NCBI GenBank assembly: GCA_018303125.1
Contig: JAGVYS010000049.1
Span: 1 to 40,233, forward strand
Source: Candidatus Woesearchaeota archaeon
Lineage (GTDB): Archaea; Nanobdellota; Nanobdellia; Woesearchaeales; WJIZ01
Length of the DNA: 40,233 nt
Direction of reading: 5' to 3'
The notes below the pieces were generated by a model. The model saw only the letters and a program-made list of their open reading frames with translations, was not told the origin of the DNA and did no database searches. A program made the translations under genes and the position numbers. Positions 17,051-23,681 of this stretch are shown in pieces. Every line of letters begins with the position of its first letter. The first letter of the stretch is position 1.

Positions 17051-17737
17051 ATGTTCACAAAAAATCCATGGAAGCAAATTATTTATCCTCCTTTGGCAAG
17101 TATTCTTATATTAATCGTGCTTATTGCCGGTTTTGTCTTTGTAATTTTTCTGGAGCATGGGCATAATATAAATATCCAGCAGCCATACATAAATTTCGCT
17201 TTATTGTTTTTTGCATTGTTCTATATGGCTTATTCCCTGAACATTCTGAGATTATTTCTGAGCTACATTATCTCAAAAAGAAAATACATAAGCAAAGGTA
17301 TCAATGGGCAGAGAGAGGTCCTTCTTGAATTATATGGCCTTGCAAGGCAGCACGCATCCTTGATTGTAAAAACACTGGCAGTTTTTTTCTTCCTATCAAT
17401 CTTTGGTTTTGTGGCATATTTTCTGTTTGTAGCTAACATAGATTCAGTATCCGATATTATTTACGGGAAAAATGAATTTAAGCAAGAGTGGCAAGAATGT
17501 TCTGGCGATTATGAATGCATTTTAGTTAAAAAAGATAGTATTTGCTGTTATGAAATAATTTCAATAAACAAGAATCACAATGAGAGCTATGCAAAATACT
17601 CAGAAGCATATAGAAAAAAATCTGGGTTTAAGTACTCCTTTGTTCCATTTCCATATTGTAAAATTTGCCTTGAGGAATCTTTTTCAGATTTTAAAGCAAA
17701 CTGCACAAGCAATAGGTGTGAAGCAGTCATAAACTGA
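17051..17737 (+). CDS. Membrane protein with Cys-rich C-terminal domain, unknown function
   Basis: This 228-residue protein has three hydrophobic segments at about residues 12-34, 46-70 and 100-127, then a ~100-residue polar domain with eight Cys (CSGDYEC, ICCYE, YCKICLEE, CTSNRC), likely disulphide-bonded outside or metal-binding inside depending on topology. I recognise no family. TATA-like GTTTATTTAAC lies near 17017-17027. Confidence 0.6.
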   Translation: MFTKNPWKQIIYPPLASILILIVLIAGFVFVIFLEHGHNINIQQPYINFALLFFALFYMAYSLNILRLFLSYIISKRKYISKGINGQREVLLELYGLARQHASLIVKTLAVFFFLSIFGFVAYFLFVANIDSVSDIIYGKNEFKQEWQECSGDYECILVKKDSICCYEIISINKNHNESYAKYSEAYRKKSGFKYSFVPFPYCKICLEESFSDFKANCTSNRCEAVIN

Positions 17738-17749
17738 TGCAAGCCATTA

Positions 17750-17810
17750 GTTCATGATATCTAAACAAAAAGTTTATAAATAATGAACAGATAGTTTACT
17801 AAATATGAAC
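17750..17810 (+). promoter_or_regulatory. Three phased palindromes over the NTase promoter
   Basis: GTTCATGATATCTAAAC (17750-17766), GTTTATAAATAATGAAC (17772-17788) and GTTTACTAAATATGAAC (17794-17810) all fit GTTYA-N7-TRAAC, and their starts are exactly 22 bases apart. The middle copy contains the TATA box and the last covers the ATG at 17805. This is the layout of an autoregulatory operator, and the gene product has a winged helix. Confidence 0.65.
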
Positions 17811-18335
17811 ATAGTCAAGCTGTTATCGTCAAAGGAAAGGGTTAAAATTCTTAAGTATGTTTTGTACAAGGATGACCATCTTCATGTGAGCACTGTCGCC
17901 AGGCAATTAAAAATGAGCAAGGCCCTCTTGTCACAGTACTTTACATTGCTAAGGAAGGAAAGGATATTAAGCAGTAAAAATATTGTAAATCATAACATAA
18001 TGGTGCAAAATTTGAAGCTGTTATTAAATATCAAGGCTTTACATTTGAAGCTATTTGAAAAAAATTTTATTCTGTCTGCGGGCATTTATGGAAGCTACGC
18101 GAAAGGCCTAAACTCTGAAATGTCGGATATTGACATATGGTTATACCATAAGGACGCAAATGAAGTGGAATTGGCAGCGTACAATAATATTATAAAATCA
18201 AACTATCCAAGCGCAAAGTTACTATACCTAAACAAAAAAAAATTAGAGGAATTAAGGGAGAGGGATCAATTATTCTATCATTCATTGGTATTCGGCTCTA
18301 TCATAATAAAGGGTGAAAGTCTTGAAGGGGTATGA
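17805..18335 (+). CDS. Winged-helix / MNT-type nucleotidyltransferase, antitoxin-like
   Basis: This 176-residue protein joins an N-terminal winged helix (about 1-70; VSTVARQLKMSKALLSQYFTLLRKERI is the recognition part) to a minimal nucleotidyltransferase domain with GSYAKGLNSEMSDIDIW (about 95-111), including the catalytic G-S and D-x-D residues. In HEPN/MNT (MntA-HepT, type VII) modules the nucleotidyltransferase AMPylates and silences the HEPN RNase. A HEPN gene follows directly and overlaps or abuts the stop at 18335. The DNA-binding domain and the operator array suggest that it represses its own operon. Confidence 0.85.
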   Translation: MNIVKLLSSKERVKILKYVLYKDDHLHVSTVARQLKMSKALLSQYFTLLRKERILSSKNIVNHNIMVQNLKLLLNIKALHLKLFEKNFILSAGIYGSYAKGLNSEMSDIDIWLYHKDANEVELAAYNNIIKSNYPSAKLLYLNKKKLEELRERDQLFYHSLVFGSIIIKGESLEGV

Positions 18336-18342
18336 AGAATGC

Positions 18343-18762
18343 ATGGGCAATGGACTGCTCAGAAAAATACCTCCTTCTCGGCAAAAAGCAGGAGAAAGCA
18401 TGAAAGCTGCAAAAAACTGGATAGGGGAAGCTGAAAAAAACATACAAAATCAAACATTCAATTCATCTGTTATTAGCTCTTATCTTGCAATGTTTCATTC
18501 TGCAAGATCAATTTTGTTCAAGGATGGGGTTAGAGAGAAAAGCCATTTTTGTATAGCGAGATATCTGGAAGAAAAATATGCTAAGCCAGGCAGTCTGGAG
18601 CAGAAATGGATTGATCTTTTGGATTATTACAGGGATTTAAGGCATGAAAGACCAATACAGCACAAATTTTTTCATTAGCGAAGAAGATGCAAGAAAATTC
18701 CTTGAAACAGCAAAAGTTTTGTTCAGGCAATGGAAAACTTGTTGGAGGATAATGCAAAATAA
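18343..18762 (+). pseudogene. HEPN-domain protein with two compensating frameshifts
   Basis: The first part (MGNGLLRKIPPSRQKAGESMKAAK... to DLLDYYRDLRHER) is a HEPN domain and reads to a stop at 18678. The expected continuation, QYSTNFFISEEDARKFLETAKVLF, lies in another frame; dropping one C at 18652-18653 joins it. A second slip at 18721-18724 (one T short) is needed to reach QAMENLLEDNAK and the stop at 18760. The restored product is about 139 residues, normal for the family. The first slip falls in the RDLRHERQY catalytic motif and removes its Tyr. In-frame GTG (18313) and ATG (18343) starts both exist; the ATG gives a typical N-terminus. Sequencing error or a real lesion are both possible. 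Confidence 0.7.
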
Positions 18763-18782
18763 GTTCGGCATACGATTGAAAC

Positions 18783-19589
18783 TCACAATTTCTTGTACTT
18801 TTCATATTTTATCCCTGACTTTTCCACAGCAACAGAAACCTTTTCCTTGAACTGCCCGAGGCCTTTCCAGTCCAATATTGCCAATTCAGCTTTAGGTACA
18901 GTTTTTTCCATTGCCTGCAAAATCATCTCTGCAGAAATTTTTTCAAGAGCATGCTTTGGGCAGATATGGCCAATTGCATAGTCAGTCCTCAGCATAACTT
19001 TATTGGCATTAAGGTTGTAATGTCCTCCACCCAAAAATATGCATGCCTTATATTTTTCATTTGCCTTAATTGAATCCATTATAACAGCTGCTACCTCTTT
19101 TCCAGCGCTCTCATTTCTCCATTGCTCCTCATTAGAGCCTATCTCCACGAAAATAACAGGCTTCCTTAAGAATGGGCCATGATGCGTTGCCTCAAGGGTA
19201 ATTTCAAATGATGGAAATTTATCCTTTAAGGCATTCAGCCTGAGAAATGTTTCCTTTAGCAGGAATGCCGGAGAAGGGACAAGCGAAGAATCCTTTCCTC
19301 CATGCTCAGCCTTTCCCCAGTTGCCTATGCAGTGGCAGCATAGTGCAGGAACATTGTCCTTGCTTACATGCTTGCTGGCAAAAATAAAAATTTCAGCATC
19401 TATTTTTTCATCAATATTTTCTGCATGGATAAGCTTTTCCTTTATTGTGTAAAGTGCCGTATTTCCATATGTAAATACCTTGTTTCCATCAAGCTCCCCA
19501 TCTCCAATAAATTCATAATCTTCCAGCAAGTGCTTTCTTATGTTCATGCCTGCTGGGTCCTGCTCTGATGCAATTATTGCATATCGCAT
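18783..19589 (-). CDS. dtdA: D-aminoacyl-tRNA deacylase, archaeal type
   Basis: This 268-residue zinc-dependent enzyme removes D-amino acids mistakenly attached to tRNA. It carries the signature motifs of archaeal DtdA: CCHCIGNWG (near residue 84), LEATHHGPFLRKPVIFVEIGS (near 142-162) and FLGGGHY (near 188-194), with conserved His residues for catalysis and metal. It faces the HEPN/NTase genes tail to tail with a 20-base gap. Confidence in the family is high. Confidence 0.92.
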   Translation of the reverse strand: MRYAIIASEQDPAGMNIRKHLLEDYEFIGDGELDGNKVFTYGNTALYTIKEKLIHAENIDEKIDAEIFIFASKHVSKDNVPALCCHCIGNWGKAEHGGKDSSLVPSPAFLLKETFLRLNALKDKFPSFEITLEATHHGPFLRKPVIFVEIGSNEEQWRNESAGKEVAAVIMDSIKANEKYKACIFLGGGHYNLNANKVMLRTDYAIGHICPKHALEKISAEMILQAMEKTVPKAELAILDWKGLGQFKEKVSVAVEKSGIKYEKYKKL

Positions 19590-19807
19590 AACAAAGCAAT
19601 GTGCATTGAAGCTTTATTAGCTTTCCTTTTCTTTCGTGTTGGTCACTCTGTGGATGTCATGTCTGATACTCCATATGGTCAAGATTTTAACATGGCTTAA
19701 CAGATGTCCACAGCCGAATTGTTAACATCCGCTATTTAACATCTACAAGTTTAACAAACGCTTTTCTTTTAGGAAAATATTTATAGTTGAAGTGCGGGTG
19801 ATGCCAT
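19590..19807. other. Gene-free interval with five TTAACA motifs
   Basis: No convincing gene is present between the divergent starts of dtdA and the small membrane protein. TTAACA occurs at 19687, 19697, 19722, 19736 and 19751, and a TATA-like ATATTTATAG lies at about 19777-19786 before the 19808 start. GGGTGAT at about 19796-19802 is a possible ribosome binding site. Confidence 0.5.
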
Positions 19808-20017
19808 ATGAATGCCAAAAAATTGAGGGCCGGCTGGATAATGTTCGGTGCATCAATGCTGATCTTCGCAGCATATACCATTTTTGTTTACATTCCGAGG
19901 ATTAAGAATGGCCTCATAGACTATAGTGGGGCAGTTGAGTCAGCGATGCTGGTTGGCATAATTTGCGGCATTTTGGGTACAATTGGCCTGATGACTGAAA
20001 AATACAGGCTGAAGTAA
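19808..20017 (+). CDS. Small two-helix membrane protein
   Basis: This 69-residue protein consists of a basic N-terminus, a membrane helix at about residues 10-30 (GWIMFGASMLIFAAYTIFVYI), a short polar loop and a second helix at about 45-62 (SAMLVGIICGILGTIGLM). The basic ends would face the cytoplasm. It has its own TATA box and ribosome binding site. No family is recognised. Confidence 0.6.
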   Translation: MNAKKLRAGWIMFGASMLIFAAYTIFVYIPRIKNGLIDYSGAVESAMLVGIICGILGTIGLMTEKYRLK

Positions 20018-20283
20018 CTTTTCTTAAAAACAGGCGCATTTTTTCATAACCTCTATGATTATTAACAATCTCTGTAAGGAACTCTTATAGGTTCAGTAGG
20101 TCTAACAATTTCGTTTTCTTATCTACATCCACTCCCTGTGACAAATTCGCGACAGAGTAAAATAAGTATTTTAATAAGAAAATAGATAAATATAAAAATA
20201 AGTAAATTTCTATTAAATGATAAAATAGGCATAGGAATGCTTAAATATAAGTATTACAATAATGAAAAAAATAAGTATAAAAA
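20018..20283. other. AT-rich interval upstream of the small-protein operon
   Basis: No gene is seen. The motif ATAAGTA recurs at 20162, 20198, 20247 and 20271, all on the same strand, within the last 125 bases before the operon. TTAAATATAA at 20241-20250 is a likely TATA box about 30-40 bases before the ATG at 20284. Confidence 0.45.
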
Positions 20284-20454
20284 ATGGCACCAACTGAATT
20301 CAGAAGAAAACTGTACAGGAGAGGCTCAAGCTATGAAACAACCATACCTATGCCCCTACTATTTGCAGTTGACAAGTCAAGGAGGCATAATGTAGTGTTT
20401 CTTTTTGATCCAGATAATAACCGGTGGTATGTAAAACTGGAGGAACGGGCATGA
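20284..20454 (+). CDS. Small SpoVT-AbrB-like protein
   Basis: This 56-residue protein (MAPTEFRRKLYRRGSSYETT start, VVFLFDPDNNRWYVKLEE end) has the look of a single swapped-hairpin AbrB/MazE DNA-binding domain: a basic strand with RRGSSYETTIPMP followed by a second short beta unit. Such domains act as dimeric transcription regulators or antitoxins. It overlaps the next gene by ATGA, is the first of three very short coupled genes, and is probably leaderless. Confidence 0.65.
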   Translation: MAPTEFRRKLYRRGSSYETTIPMPLLFAVDKSRRHNVVFLFDPDNNRWYVKLEERA

Positions 20455-20753
20455 AATACAGGCTAAGGGATGTTATGGGTTCATTGGAGTATGATGAACT
20501 GCTGAAAATAAAGGACGACCTTAATTCAGGGGGCATCCATCTCATGAGATTTGTAGATAAGAGCCTTTCTGACAGGAAGCATGAGCATGAAAGCCACTGC
20601 TCCAATTGCTCCTCGCTCCTTGACCTAGCAAGCACAAGCAATTTCACTCTTGTTTTCGGCCCAGAAGATTTCAGGAAAAAGGCATCATTTTGTGGCCTTG
20701 ACTGCCTTGAGTATTTCCTAAAAGAATTGAAAAGAATACGGAAGGTGGTGTGA
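20451..20753 (+). CDS. Small zinc-finger-like protein, unknown function
   Basis: This 100-residue protein has an N-terminal helical part (MKYRLRDVMGSLEYDELLKIK), then HCSNC and, 30 residues later, FCGLDC; four Cys spaced as C-x2-C and C-x3-C suggest a zinc site. The chosen ATG at 20451 overlaps the stop of the preceding gene; the frame is open a little further upstream, but only through that gene. The next gene's ATG overlaps its own stop. Function unknown. Confidence 0.65.
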   Translation: MKYRLRDVMGSLEYDELLKIKDDLNSGGIHLMRFVDKSLSDRKHEHESHCSNCSSLLDLASTSNFTLVFGPEDFRKKASFCGLDCLEYFLKELKRIRKVV

Positions 20754-20911
20754 TGGAACTAGTGATTAGAAAAAAAGAAAGCATGGATGTGATTGAGCTT
20801 GATCTCAATAAACCATGGAAATACAGCATGAGGAGGGATAACCTCCTGGAAGATGAGGAAAAGCATACAAGAAACAGGCAGCTGGGGAATTTTATAACGG
20901 TCATGGAATGA
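20753..20911 (+). CDS. 52-residue charged protein, third gene of the small operon
   Basis: The ATG shares one base with the stop of the zinc-finger-like gene (TGATG), and the frame gives 52 residues (MELVIRKKESMDVIELDLNK ... ending NFITVME). It is strongly charged with no Cys and no hydrophobic segment. Tight coupling to two other small genes is the main support that it is real. The convergent DsbA-like gene ends 15 bases later. Confidence 0.55.
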   Translation: MELVIRKKESMDVIELDLNKPWKYSMRRDNLLEDEEKHTRNRQLGNFITVME

Positions 20912-20925
20912 GAATAGGCTATTGC

Positions 20926-22521
20926 CTATTTCCCATCTCCCCCGAAAATCCTGCCCAGCCATGAAAGTATTCTTTCAAGCATTCCCTGCTGCTTTTCAAG
21001 CCTTTCTGAAAGGTCTATGCATTTCCCGCTTGAGCACGAGTTGGTGCCGCACTCGTAGTCATTCTGGCAGGACTCTGCTTCATTTTTCTGCTTTGCAAAT
21101 TTGCCGTCAAAGTTGCAGTACATCGCTGTATTTTCATCAACAATCCTTGTACCGAAATCAAGACATTTCCCGTTCAAAAGGCAACCATTGCTGCAAGTTA
21201 CCTCTTGCATGCAAGGCTTGCAAGGCCCACCACAGTCTATGCCTGACTCGCCATCGTTTTTGACGCCATCATAACATGTCGGGGCAGGAGTATCCTCTTC
21301 ATATGGATCATATATCAGGCCAGGAGTTTCTGAAATTTTTTGTGCTTCTTGTGCGGCCCTGCTTGGAAGCGATTTCATTCCAGACTCGCCATTATCCGAG
21401 CCAAGTGCCCTTTCAATAGCCTCCTTGAAGACACTAAAAGGCTGTGCCCCCCGGATTATTTCGCCATTGACAAAGAAGGCGGGAGTTCCTGTTACTCCTA
21501 AAAATGTTCCGTCAGCAATATCATTCCATATTTCAACATCATTTGCAGACGAATCTAAGCATGAGTTGAATTTGTCCATATTCAAGCCAATATTTCTCGC
21601 ATATTGCTTGAAGTCTTCTACACCATTCTTAACACCGTTTTCAAAAAGCATGTTATGCATATCCCAGAAATTTCCCTGTTCATATGCGCAATTAGCAGCC
21701 TTTGAGGCCATATGCGCATTTGGGTGTATTTGTGAAAGCGGAAAGTCCCTGTACACAAAATAAACTTGCCCGCTATCTATGTAATCCTTGATATGTGGGA
21801 AGGTATCCTCATGGAATCTCTTGCAATAAGGGCATTCAAAATCCGCAAACTCAACTATTGTAACTGGAGCATTCTTGTTTCCCAAGGAAGGGTCATCATC
21901 GTCATCTGAAGCATCTTCGCTTGGAACAGAAGGGTTGCTCGGTTCAGACGGGTTAGAAGTTTTCTTGACAACTACTTCTATACCTGTAGATTCCCTTAGT
22001 TTATATGCATATTGCTCGTCATCATAAACAATAACTGTCCCTATTCCTCTCCCCTTGATGAAATCCTTTACCTGTCCAATCCCCTCATTCAACACCTTGA
22101 TTATTGGAGCTTGTGCACCTGAATAAAATAAAGGGTCAGTCGATTCGAATACTATGGCCAGTTGCTTGCTCACGAGCGAATCACGCAAAATAACAAATTG
22201 ATTCTGGACTTTTGGTTCTTTGCACTTTCCATTTTCGCAGCCATTTGGGCAGAAAGAGTAATCAACATACATTACTTCGTATTGCCCATTTACATCGCAA
22301 TAATACTCAGCTACGTCATAATCGGTTGTACAATAATCCTCATTGCTTGCCATTACAGGCTGGGCAAGAGTAGAGGAATAATAATACAATCCATCTACGC
22401 GGCCTTTCTCATAATAATTCTTTCCACCATCATCGTCAGAGCATTTTATGTCTTGAAGATTTTCCCCATGCGCCATTCCAGCAAGCATAAGGAAAACAAT
22501 TATTGAAATTACTCTTTTCAT
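20926..22521 (-). CDS. Exported DsbA-like thiol oxidoreductase with Cys-rich flanks
   Basis: This 531-residue protein has a signal peptide (residues 1-19), a Cys-rich segment (27-100), a ~90-residue unassigned domain, and a Ser/Pro/Asp linker (188-212). A DsbA/thioredoxin domain follows, with ADFECPYCKRFHEDTFP (C230-P-Y-C233) and cis-Pro loop GVTGTPAFFVNGE near 345. The tail (about 410-515) has many Cys in CGGPCKPC, CSNGCLLNGKC and CGTNSCSSGKC groups. It should make or shuffle disulphides outside the membrane. A GGAGGT ribosome binding site lies just before the ATG, at the end of a 24-codon upstream ORF. Confidence 0.85.
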   Translation of the reverse strand: MKRVISIIVFLMLAGMAHGENLQDIKCSDDDGGKNYYEKGRVDGLYYYSSTLAQPVMASNEDYCTTDYDVAEYYCDVNGQYEVMYVDYSFCPNGCENGKCKEPKVQNQFVILRDSLVSKQLAIVFESTDPLFYSGAQAPIIKVLNEGIGQVKDFIKGRGIGTVIVYDDEQYAYKLRESTGIEVVVKKTSNPSEPSNPSVPSEDASDDDDDPSLGNKNAPVTIVEFADFECPYCKRFHEDTFPHIKDYIDSGQVYFVYRDFPLSQIHPNAHMASKAANCAYEQGNFWDMHNMLFENGVKNGVEDFKQYARNIGLNMDKFNSCLDSSANDVEIWNDIADGTFLGVTGTPAFFVNGEIIRGAQPFSVFKEAIERALGSDNGESGMKSLPSRAAQEAQKISETPGLIYDPYEEDTPAPTCYDGVKNDGESGIDCGGPCKPCMQEVTCSNGCLLNGKCLDFGTRIVDENTAMYCNFDGKFAKQKNEAESCQNDYECGTNSCSSGKCIDLSERLEKQQGMLERILSWLGRIFGGDGK

Positions 22522-22525
22522 TTTT

Positions 22526-22600
22526 TTACCTCCATTGGTACAGGAGCATTTTTGATTTCAGCTCTTCTGCCAGGTTATTGATTAAATCATTTATTTTCAT
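22526..22600 (-). CDS. Possible 24-residue leader peptide ORF upstream of the DsbA-like gene
   Basis: On the minus strand an ATG at 22600 opens a frame of 24 codons (MKINDLINNLAEELKSKML then LYQWR) ending at 22526, four bases before the DsbA-like ATG at 22521. The TATA-like TTTAAGTATT on the same strand starts 30 bases before this ATG, the spacing of a leaderless start. The peptide would form an amphipathic helix. Its stop overlaps the ribosome binding region of the next gene, so translational coupling or leader control is possible. It may also be fortuitous. Confidence 0.4.
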   Translation of the reverse strand: MKINDLINNLAEELKSKMLLYQWR

Positions 22601-22643
22601 GGGGATATTAACGCGAAACAAATACTTAAACCTTGCCCGGAAC

Positions 22644-22707
22644 AGCCATAAAAAAAGAGCCTATAATTTGCCCAAATAGCCAAAAAAGACCTATAAAATG
22701 CCCAAAT
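22644..22707 (-). terminator. Two imperfect tandem repeats just after the membrane-tethered HTH gene
   Basis: Bases 22644-22677 and 22678-22707 share AGCC...CCTATAA(W)(W)TGCCCAAAT. Read on the minus strand, each unit has ATTTGGGCA then a T-run, directly after the stop at 22707-22709. T-rich tracts after a stop commonly end archaeal transcripts, so tandem terminators are likely. A protein or RNA-binding element is the alternative. Confidence 0.45.
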
Positions 22708-23627
22708 CATTCCTTTCCAAGGAAAAAGTCAGTTAGCCTTATTTTGACGCTTTTACCAACCTTTTCAACATTTACTATCTTCTTTCTCTGCAAGCTTTCA
22801 ATTATCCTTGAGAGTGTTGTCCTCGGGATTGAAAGAGTATGCCTTATTGAAGCCTGCATCATGCAATTATTATTGTCAATGATTAGCTGTACAACCTCTC
22901 TTTCCTTCTTGTCAAGTGTCTCCATAATCTTTTTGGGCATATCCACTACTTGTTTTTCCTTAAAAGCCTCCTTTTCTGCAGGTTTCTTTTTCATTTTTCT
23001 GGCAATAAGTATGGCAAGAATCAGGAAAACAACAATCAGGGAAAAAGCAGCAACAGGAAATAAATCAAAGCTGTTTTTCTTTTTGACTATGCTCTTGTCA
23101 AGTATTATTTCTGCATCAACCAGCATGCCTTTCTCTATTACTATCTGAGAGCTGCCGGTTGAGTCTAAGTATTGGGCATCCACATTGCAATACCCTGCAG
23201 GTGCATAATCTATGAAAAATGAGCCAAACTCATCAGTTGTAGGGGGGAAATCAAAATTCCCGCAATTGAACTTGAGCTTTGCATAAGGCACGACATTCTC
23301 AAGGCTGTCCTTCACCACGCCCTTTACAGAACCAACAGGGGTAAGATAAATCAGGCCATATGAAGGCAAGCTATCTTTTATGTAATAATCATTTCCTTTA
23401 GTGCCGTACTTATCCGCCCTTATCTCGAATTTTGCAGGCAGTACCATTTCTCCTGTGTCCAGCTGGCCTCCGGTAGTGACATAATAATGATGCGCAATAT
23501 TGCCTTCTGTCAGGTAAACCGCAACGTTATCTATTGGCTCATTGGTGCTTATATCTCTTAAATAATACGCGTCACCGATAGCTGCAGGAAGTAGGACAAG
23601 CACTAAAAGCAGTGTTAAGGCTTTCAT
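22707..23627 (-). CDS. Membrane-tethered winged-helix protein with extracytoplasmic beta domains
   Basis: This 306-residue protein has a signal peptide (1-18), then an exported part with a carboxypeptidase-regulatory-like (CNA-B/Ig-like) domain at about 105-180 (VGSVKGVVKDSLENVVPYAKL... DEFGSFFIDYAPAGYCNV). One membrane helix follows at about 190-210 (FPVAAFSLIVVFLILAILIA), then a cytoplasmic linker and a MarR-like winged helix at about 230-302 (LDKKEREVVQLI... IPRTTLSRIIESLQRKKIVNVEKVG). The layout suggests a one-component sensor passing an outside signal to DNA. It is divergent from elp3. Confidence 0.75.
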   Translation of the reverse strand: MKALTLLLVLVLLPAAIGDAYYLRDISTNEPIDNVAVYLTEGNIAHHYYVTTGGQLDTGEMVLPAKFEIRADKYGTKGNDYYIKDSLPSYGLIYLTPVGSVKGVVKDSLENVVPYAKLKFNCGNFDFPPTTDEFGSFFIDYAPAGYCNVDAQYLDSTGSSQIVIEKGMLVDAEIILDKSIVKKKNSFDLFPVAAFSLIVVFLILAILIARKMKKKPAEKEAFKEKQVVDMPKKIMETLDKKEREVVQLIIDNNNCMMQASIRHTLSIPRTTLSRIIESLQRKKIVNVEKVGKSVKIRLTDFFLGKE

Positions 23628-23681
23628 TTTGCATGTTTCAGAAGGAATATCTTTAAAATTGTTCCTAAAATATCATATGAT

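Noticed and set aside
19648-19713. 7-bp inverted repeat CTGTGGA / TCCACAG
   Set aside because: The loop of 52 bases and short arms make it no better than chance in this interval.
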